From assembly GCA_019925095.2 (NCBI GenBank), contig CM034406.1, positions 18,394,888 through 18,458,887 of the forward strand: a stretch of DNA of 64,000 nucleotides, in the 5' to 3' direction. This document shows positions 1 to 9,400 of this stretch, piece by piece. The stretch's first letter is position 1. Each line of letters begins with the position of its first letter. The stretch comes from Dendrolimus kikuchii (taxonomy: Eukaryota; Arthropoda; Insecta; Lepidoptera; Lasiocampidae). The notes beneath the pieces were generated by a model. It did not search any database. It was not told where the DNA came from and saw nothing but the letters and a program-made list of their open reading frames with translations. A program made the translations under genes and the position numbers.

Positions 1-38
1 GATGGGATCATTATGATAATGAGTGAGTTCCGATGGCC

Positions 39-210
39 CAAGTGGAAAGGCTATTCGACCCACCTCTTGACATGGGTCGTTGCGAGCGTTGTATGATCGG
101 AAATGATGACGTCATTAGTGACATTTTCGCCACGACCAAAACAACCGCGGTCGCTTTGTGGAACGACTAACTGAGCATTTTGGGTGTTGTGAGCTACTAG
201 TGGAACGCCC
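39..210 (-). mobile_element. Family D inverted-repeat element, partial
   Basis: This matches the copies at 13341-13590, 14821-15522 and 61683-61932, reading in the opposite direction to 13341. It keeps the TGACGTCA core and the terminal GGAACGCCC end. The far end is degraded or missing. It stops about 35 bp before the splice acceptor of the first ABCA exon in the window. Confidence 0.75.
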
Positions 211-244
211 TGTGGGTAAATATTTGACGTTGACGCATTCGTAG

Positions 245-469
245 AACTTGCGCAAGGAGTACAAAGTGCGGGGCACCGGCGACGGCGACAGCTGCTGGGG
301 GCAGGGCGCGAAGGGGTCGTCGACGCGGCGCGCCAGGCGCGCGGGCCTCGCCAGGCTGAGCCTGGCCGTCGAGGGCGGGGAGGTCTTCGGGCTGCTGGGT
401 CACAACGGCGCCGGGAAGACCACCACCATGAAGATCATCACGGCCGAGGAGCGGCCCACCTGCGGCACG
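245..469 (+). CDS. ABCA exon: start of NBD2 with Walker A
   Basis: The acceptor is ..TTCGTAG before AAC (N-L-R-K-E-Y, the usual start of an ABCA nucleotide-binding domain). The donor is ACG|GTATGT. The exon runs 75 codons, phase 0 to phase 0. It carries a basic linker (residues 27-36) and then the Walker A loop GHNGAGKT. Confidence 0.9.
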
Positions 470-3400
470 GTATGTTGCACTCATTCCTTTTTCTTAACTG
501 CATGAATTCTGCTGCGAACTGGAAAGAGTGTTTCGAAAACTGATTCATAGGCATGAAACTACTTTAAGAAAGAGTACATTGAAAATATTTAATAAACAAA
601 TATTTACGTATAGATGTTTTTTTTTGCAAAACTTTCCGAGTGTCCTACATTAATATGCTCTTTTATAAATAAAAACAACATTTTTGCATTGCATAAAAGA
701 AGTTGCTTTTCATTGTTACGCGGAGAGTCAATTTGCCAACTATTAAAGGGAAAGCATGTACCTATTTGCAATTAAAAGGAGCCACAGAACCCAATATTCA
801 ATAACTTTCACAGTTTATTAATTGAAAATAAAGGCCGTGCTAAGTATTGCATACAAATGAAGAGGTATGAGAAAACGGTATGGTATATTACCAGGTGATG
901 CTGGGCAGCCAGAACATCGACGACTCGCAGGCGTCTGCGTTCCAGATGTTGGGCTACTGTCCCCAGCACGACGCGCTCTGGAAGAACGTCACCATCCGCG
1001 AGCACATTGAGTGCTATGCCGCCATCAGGGGGGTCAGCAAAACGGATACTCCCAGGTTGGTTCACCACATGGAAGAAGCCAAACGCTAGGAATAACATCG
1101 CACGCTTAATCCAATACAATACAGACACGACGACAATTCCCGAACAAACCCGAGCGCGCGTGTGACGTCACAATGGTAATTTCTCATACTAACTCATCGT
1201 AGCTACATCAGCTGTGTGCTACGGAGATACGATGAGTTAGTATGAGAAATTTACATTGTGACGTCACACGCGCGCTCGGGTTTGCTCGGGAATCGTCGGC
1301 GTGTATTCGGTACTTGGGTACTTCGGTTTCAAAAAATTATTTTTAATTGGATATAATTTTTTGATTACGGCAAAAAAATTAATTATTTGTTCTACTATAT
1401 AATTACTTATGATCTGTCCATTTATTACAAAAAAAAGTTGATTAAAAAACCCAATTCCAACATTATGATGGTTCATAAACCTTGAAGAAATAACGATTTT
1501 TGTTCAGGATAGTGGAGGCGTACCTGAACGGACTCCAGATAATGGAGCACGCGGGCAAGAACGCCGAGGAGTGCTCGGGGGGGACGAGGCGCAAGCTGTC
1601 CTTTGCCCTGGCCATGGTGGGGGCGCCCAGGGTGGTACTCCTGGACGAGCCCTCCACCGGCATGGATCCCAGGAGCAAGCGGTTCTTATGGGACACCATT
1701 CTTGCTAGCTTCCAGGTATCATGTTTACCTGATATAATGGATATATTTTTCAAGACAACCCTATCCCTCCTACCTCATCTCCTGCATCTTAGCCTAAAGG
1801 TAAGGGATGCGTTGGCATTGCGTCTAGTGTTGTATACGTCCATAGACATCGATACACAATTTTCATCAGGTGCGACTTCTGCGTGTTTACCCACTTCAGG
1901 CAAAAAAAAGACACTTAGAATTCATCGACTGTACATGTAGCATACGCTTTTTTATGAGATAGGTGCGCAACTGTCAAATGAGCTCTCTTTTAAGGTTTTC
2001 CAGATGTCCACAATAAGGGACTTTTCAACAAAGACGTAAATACATATTTAGTCTCGACGGAGATAGGCAACACATCACTATGGCTTTACCACGTCGAGAT
2101 AATGAGTTCAGCATGACTCTACCACGTCGAGATACTGAGTTCAGCATGGCTGTACCACGTCGAGCTAATGAGTTCAGCGTGGCTCTACCACGTGGAGATA
2201 GTGAGTTCAGCATGGCTCTGCGACGGGGATATAATGAGTTCAGCATAGCTCTACCACGTCGAGATAATGAGTTCAGCACAGCTCTACCACGTCGAGATAA
2301 TGAGTTCAGCATAGCTCTACCACGTCGAGATAATGAGTTCAGCATAGCTCTACCACGTCGAGATAATGAGTTCAGCACAGCTCTACCACGTCGAGATAAT
2401 GAGTTCAGCATAGCTCTACCACGTCGAGATAATGAGTTCAGCATAGCTCTACCACGTCGAGATAATGAGTTCAGCACAGCTCTACCACGTCGAGATAATG
2501 AGTTCAGCATAGCTCTACCACGTCGAGATAATGAGTTCAGCATAGCTCTACCACGTCGAGATAATGAGTTCAGCACAGCTCTACCACGTCGAGATAATGA
2601 GTTCAGCATAGCTCTACCACGTCGAGATAATGAGTTCAGCATAGCTCTACCACGTCGAGATAATGAGTTCAGCACAGCTCTACCACGTCGAGATAATGAG
2701 TTCAGCATAGCTCTACCACGTCGAGATAATGAGTTCAGCATAGCTCTACCACGTCGAGATAATGAGTTCAGCATAGCTCTACCACGTCGACATAATGAGT
2801 TCAGCATGGCTCTACCACGTAGAGTATTTTCAGTTACAGACTGTGCTTTGGGGTTTGATGGTCAGATGGCAGGCACGCCAAAGGCCTCTGTGGTTGAATG
2901 GTGAATGTCCCGGTTTAATTTATAGGCATTTATAAGTATATAGCTCTGGAGACATACTAGACTCTGACAAAATTAAGAAAAAAAGAGTACGATTTTAGAA
3001 AATATCAATTATAAATTTTATGGCGTGACCATCATGCATACTCTGATATATAAATTTTCGTATTTAAGAAATAAACAATCTTTGTCTTTGGCTGTGAACT
3101 CTATTGCGTGTCGTTTTCTTCCAGGGCAAAAAAGGTGCTATATTAACTACACATTCCATGGAAGAGGCTGATGCTTTATGTTCTAGGGTGGGGATTATGG
3201 TCAAGGGGAGTTTGAGGTAAGCTTGGACGTTAATTATATAGGACCACCAAATGTTTTTTTTTTACAATAAATCTGCTACAATGCACTAAATATATATAAA
3301 GATGAACACTGCGGTTTAAAAAATAATCAACGATGACACTGAATTAAAGTAACCTTTTTTTATTATTTAATTATGATAGAATCAATAAAGTGCTGAAAGC

Positions 3401-6400
3401 TTTACAAAAAAAAAACTCGCAAATTATCCACGCAAGAACGGTGAAAGAATACAAATTACCGAAAGAACCCACAGCTAGGTGGTAGCATATTTGCCCGTCT
3501 AGATGGCCAACACGCTTTGTTGGAACTTTTTAGAATGTATTATTTTTCATAATTTAAATTTATATGTAATGTCATTTCTTTGTTTTTTGTTTATGTCACT
3601 TGTTAGAAAATTTTCCTAAGAGCAAGTCAAATATAATGTTTTAGAAGCGAATTATTATTTTATTTATTTACGTGTTCGCTAACAAGATATAAATATATTG
3701 ACTTGCTTTTAAGAAAATTTTCTAAAGGAAAGTCCAATATAATGTTTTAGAGGCGAATTTTATTTATTTACGTTTTCGCTAATAAATATATATTATATAA
3801 AATAATCCACAACATCCTTGGTCCAGAATAGGCCTTCATAACAATGTTGAATTGTGTTCTGCATCAGTGGCCAGGTTCCAGTCCCCGTTGGTAGCACCTT
3901 GGTGTTACAAATGTCCATAGACGACGGTAAACGCTTTCCGTTAGCTGGGCCGTCTGATTGCCTGATGTGTATTCCAGTAATAAAATGAAATACAAAAAAA
4001 AAACCGACTTTAAACTGAAAAGCAAAATATAAATATAATCCACAACATTTTGAAGTCTCTTTCGAAAAAATCTTTTTTTGAGTATCGGTGCACAATTGAC
4101 GGAGAATTAATCGGGTAACAAACATACAGGCATAAAGTCCTCCTTTTTGAACTTGGTTAAAAAAACTCGGTTAAGAAGATATGCAGAGTATCTAATTAAT
4201 CTGCCTACAGCTATGGGCAAAAAATATTGTAATATGTTTTTTATTATGATACAACATAATAATAAATTATCATTAAAATTTTAATCATAATTTTACAGGT
4301 GTATCGGCTCAACGCAGCATTTAAAGAATTTATATGGAGCTGGTTACACTTTAGAGATGAAAATTGGGCAAAATTATCAAAAAGCTACGGTAATTATGGA
4401 ATATTGTCTTGACATTGTTTATTAGTATTGCTTTCAAAGAGTATACATATTGAGTGGGCCAAGTCTTTACCGGCTTAGTCGATTGGAACAATGAAGTCCT
4501 GGGGCCTGACCGGAACCCCTTTGACAATGACTTTGCCAGAAATAACATGACATTTAAAACGTTCGAGTTTTCAAAATGACCCCAATTTGATGAATTTATT
4601 ATGCTAGAAGTAACATGACATCCGAAACGTTTCAATTTTCGAAATTACCCCAATTTGATGAATTTATTATGCCAGAAGTAACATGACATCCGAAACGTTT
4701 CAATTTTCGAAATTACCCCAATTTGATGAATTTATTATGCTAGAAGTAACATGACATTCAAAACGTTTGAATTTTCGAAATCACCCCAATTTGATGAATT
4801 TATGATGCTAGAAGTAACATTACATTCAAAACGTTTGAATTTTCGAAATTACCCCAATTTGATGAATTTATTATGCTAGAAGTAACATGACATTCAAAAC
4901 GTTTGAATTTTCGAAATCACCCCAATTTGATGAATTTATGATGCTAGAAGTAACATTACATTCAAAACGTTTGAATTTTCGAAATTACCCCAATTTGATG
5001 AATTTATTATGCTAGAAGTAACATGACATTCAAAACGTTTGAATTTTCGAAATTACCCCAATTTGATGAATTTATTATGCTAGAAGTAACATTACATTCA
5101 AAACGTTTGAATTTTCGAAATTACCCCAATTTGATGAATTTATTATGCTAGAAGTAACATGACATTCAAAACGTTTGAATTTTCGAAATTACGCCAATTT
5201 GATGAATTTATTATGCCAGAAGTAACATGCCATCTAAAACGTTTCAATTTTCGAAATTACCCCAATTTGATGAATTTATTATGCTAGAAGTAACATGACA
5301 TCCAAAACGTTTCAATTTTCGAAATCACCCCAATTTGATGAATTTATTATGCTAGAAGTAACATGACATCCAAAACGTTTCAATTTTCGAAATTACCCTA
5401 ATTTGATGAATTTATTATGCCAGAAGTAACATGTCATCCAAAACGTAGTCATTATTAGAGATAGATACATTTTACAAGCACTAAAATGTATCTAATAATG
5501 AATCTAATTTTTATATTAAAGAATAAAAAGACAAAATTTTATACCAACCTCAAAATAAATTCAAGCAAACATGCTATAAATTTATTCATATCCATGTCTT
5601 TCAATGTGAATAATGTTTTGACATTGTTGAATATGCTCTGGACTCTGTTTTTTATTTATTGTCCTTAATAAATAAAATCGAAATGAAAATCGTTTTTGGG
5701 GCAAAACAACTTCTCAATCTGGAATGTGTCCAGATTGAGAAGGCTTTTTGAGGAGGTTGACCGTGGTCACGTGATAACTCCCATAAATGAACTTCCCGAT
5801 ATTTGCTTTAGTCGTGGTGCCTGAAATCTTAACCTGGGGTTATACAATGTGTGTGTTGTATCTTAACCTGGGGTTACATAATGTGTGTGTTTTATCTATC
5901 GACTATTTGCAGCATAACATTTTAGCACGTCATGTCATTATTATAACTATAATATTATTTTTCTTTCCCTTTATTGTCTTGGTCTTATTGAGTATGCATT
6001 GTTTGCTACAACTCCATTAATTCTTCAAAAAGTGATTCTGTAACATACTTCTGTACAAAACTTATAAAAAAAAGGATTGGAGATATAAATAGAATATGAA
6101 ATATAAATAAAAACAATATTTAGCTAGACGTGTTGTTGGGGAGTTTCTTGCCGCTTCTTCTCCTTTACAGCATCAACGCGTTGCGAAGCGGTGTACATAG
6201 AATAGGAAGTTAACTTACATGTATGACCTTCAAAAAGTGTTCTCCAGTGGAACTTATTTTGAATAAAAACTTTTGAATTTGAATTTATTCATTTTATATA
6301 ATACTAGCGGCCCGGCGCGGTTTCACCCGCGCTCTGTCCCGCTGCGGTGGTATATAGCGTCATGTTATGTAAGCCTATGACACTCCCTGTTTAGTAGATC

Positions 6401-9400
6401 CACAGATTACCCCCTACAACGTCACAAACTTAACCTCTTCATAATATTAGTATAGATCTACGATTTAAGTGTACAAAAATGTATAATTATCTAATACATT
6501 TGTACTCAATTTCCAGATATTAGAATCGGAGATGTCGATATCACCATCGCCTTTAAGGTCGCTGGAGAACTCGCCGTCCCTGGAGGAAGGGGATGAGGGT
6601 ATTTCAGGTTCGGGTTCGGTCTCACCAGAGGCGGAAGCGGAAGGCGAAGCGGAAGCGGTTGACGCATCAATACACACTCCGCTAGTGGCGGGGACGCCGC
6701 CGCACCCCAGGCATCAGCACCACAGGTTATAAATTAGATAGATAACACTTTATTGCTCACCAAATATATACACATACATAGCTTCACGCCAGTTCCCTTG
6801 CGGGGTAGGCACGAACAACAGAGCGCCATTCAGGCTTATTCTTACACACCTCACTCGCTTCTTTGACATTCATAACTCTTGTCATGCATGCCCGTCTGTT
6901 ATTAAGGCTCCTGACATCACCTTCTGCTAGTACACGATCAATTTGATGATGGAAGGTGTGTCGTGGCCTTCCACGACTTCTGCATCCATCCACTTTTGCA
7001 TTGTATATCTGTTCATCATGCATTCTTTCCACATGCCCGAACCACCGGAGCATTGCTTTCCTTAACTTCACCCCTACACTCTCTTTCAGACCAACTCTCT
7101 CTCTTACTTCGGTCATAACTTACTCTACTTCCATGCTCTCTCTTCCATACCCACCTCTCGCTTCCATACGTGAGCGTAGGCACCAAATATATGATTTCAA
7201 AAATGTACAATTACAATATTGTCATGGTGGAAACAATAGGCGGCCTTATCGCTTCAAGCAATCTCTTCCAGGCAACCTAACTTAAGGAAGAGTTTAATCT
7301 AATCTGGCGATGTAGGTATGCAGGTTATTAGGTAGATCATAAACAAACATACTTAAACTACATCTTCTATATACATATAATGAAATTGTGGAGGTCGAAT
7401 TTCTGTACAATGAACAACAGGTTCCAGTGTCCCTTAAGAGGGCAGCAGCGCATTTATAGCACTTTTGGTGTTGCAAATGTCCATAGGCGATGGTAACCGC
7501 TTACCATCAAGTGGCCCGTCTGCCTGTCTGCTGAACTCACGCAATAAAAAAATAAATAAAAAAAAACAATGAAAAATTACCGAGTCAGGGGGATGTAAGA
7601 AGTGAAATAGAAGTAATTAAGATTTTTTTTAATTTTTTTGTTTCTCGGTTTGTCTGTCTGTTTGTACCGACTAATCTCCGAAACGACTGGACCGATTTAT
7701 ATGATTTTTTTCTATGGTGATAGCTTATATCCCTGGTCAACATGTAGGATACTTTTGATCCCGAAATAATAAAGAGTTCCCGTGGGATAGTTAAAAAAAA
7801 CCGCACCACGCGGACGAAGTCGCGGGCATCAGCTAGTATTTTATAAATTAAATACATACAAACATATTTATAAGATTACTAGCTGAAGACGGTAGACGTT
7901 GTCCTACCTTCAGAAAATTTAAAAAAAAATCTAGAACCCGATTACAGCGCCATCTATCGGGACCAAATGTTAATCGAAACTCGAATGAACTTGAACAGAG
8001 TAGAAAATTATTAAAGCACTTATATCGCTGTTAAAAAATAGGGATTGGTGGTAGAAGAATGAAAATTTAGGGTTGTATGTATTTTTTTAGGGTTACCAGC
8101 CCTAAATAAACGTAAGTAAAAAAGTGGACAGCAACCACAAGTATAATGTATTAGCATAAGAATAATCTGTGTTTTTTAATTAAATTAATAATAATAAAGG
8201 CTAAAAAAGATAAACAATTCTGGATTTGTACTTCCGGTTGTGGGGAGGAAAAAGTCCCCCAACTCCCCTTTGAAGCCAGCAGCTCGTTAACTTTTTTTTT
8301 GCATGAGTTCAGCAGACAGGCAGACGGCCCACTTGATGGAAAGCGGTTATCATCGCCTATGGACATTTGCAACAACAAAGGCGCTACAAATGCGCTGCCG
8401 TTTCTCTTAAGGGAGACTGGAACCTGGTCACTAATGCCGGAACACAAATCAAGGTCGCTATGACGGCATACTCAAGACCAAGGGTGGTAGCCATCCAGTC
8501 GGGGAAATACCCCACCACCTGGCTGTCGGTTGTTTTGTTGCCTCTTACGACAGGCCGCCCCAACGCAGGAAATTGTATTCTTTCTCCATTCCTGCACGGA
8601 TAACTTTCCATCAGGTGGCACGTCAGCTAGTCTTCTGTAGTTCAGTAAGCTGGGTGGGAAGTTACCTCGAGATGCTTGCGTTGCGTTGTCCAGGAACGAG
8701 TCGAGTGGGGGTGGTGCTTGCGCGGAGGCGGCCATCGCGCTGGTGGGGCAGCTGTTCCCCTCGGCGGTGCTGGAGGAGAACTTCGCCGAGCGGCTGGTCT
8801 TCTCCGTGCCCCAGTCGGCCGTCTCCAGCCTCGCCAGCTGCTTCCAGCAGATCGAGGACGGTCAGTGCTCTCTTTTTTTTTTAAGTTTAAGGCTTGGCAA
8901 CTAGACCTTTAAGCCAGACGCCGTTGTATTGTAGGCTACAATCGACGTCACTCAACGGAGTTCTTGTGAAAACTGAAAAGGCCATATTTGGCTATATAGT
9001 TCACATTTCTCGCAAAACACATAATTACTATAATAAAACTACGTTTTAACGGTTTTAAGCGCGGTAATTGTATTTGATTTTGGTTTTTCCGACGTTTCGG
9101 CCACTTTTCAGTGGCCGTGATCACGGAAGATAAAGATGTCAAGTGTCAACGAGTATTGTTAAAGTTTTATTTAGCCTACCGCCAACTTGTTCATTTTAAT
9201 TTTGTTTATGGTTATTATTTACTCTATGGGAGCCTAATCTAATTTACTACCGCTTCGCAACATGTTATGGCTTAAAGAGAAGAAGCGGCGCAAGAAAACC
9301 GTAAAACGTAGTTTTATTATGTATACAAGTCGCGAAAACTTAAGAAAATATCACATAATTACTACTCAAAAACTATCAATATCCTACAACTAGTGTTCAT

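Noticed and set aside
2025..2904. Long open frames on both strands across the 33-bp array, giving 11-residue repeat proteins
   Set aside because: The period is a multiple of three without stops, which opens both strands at once. It lies inside an ABCA intron, with no start context or splice structure of its own.
4531..5447. CRISPR-like array
   Set aside because: The whole 68-bp unit is repeated without unique spacers, and the DNA is eukaryotic. The same holds for the arrays at 2080 and 16112.
6784..7116. Conserved peptide with RWFGHVERM as a possible host gene
   Set aside because: It occurs at many places in the window with target duplications and tails. It is the C-terminus of a LINE reverse transcriptase.
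8641..8693. Alternative acceptor at 8640 extending the ABCA exon in phase 0
   Set aside because: It works only if exon 6517-6725 is skipped. The acceptor at 8693 fits the phase of that exon exactly and has a standard CAG. It is kept as a possible splice variant.
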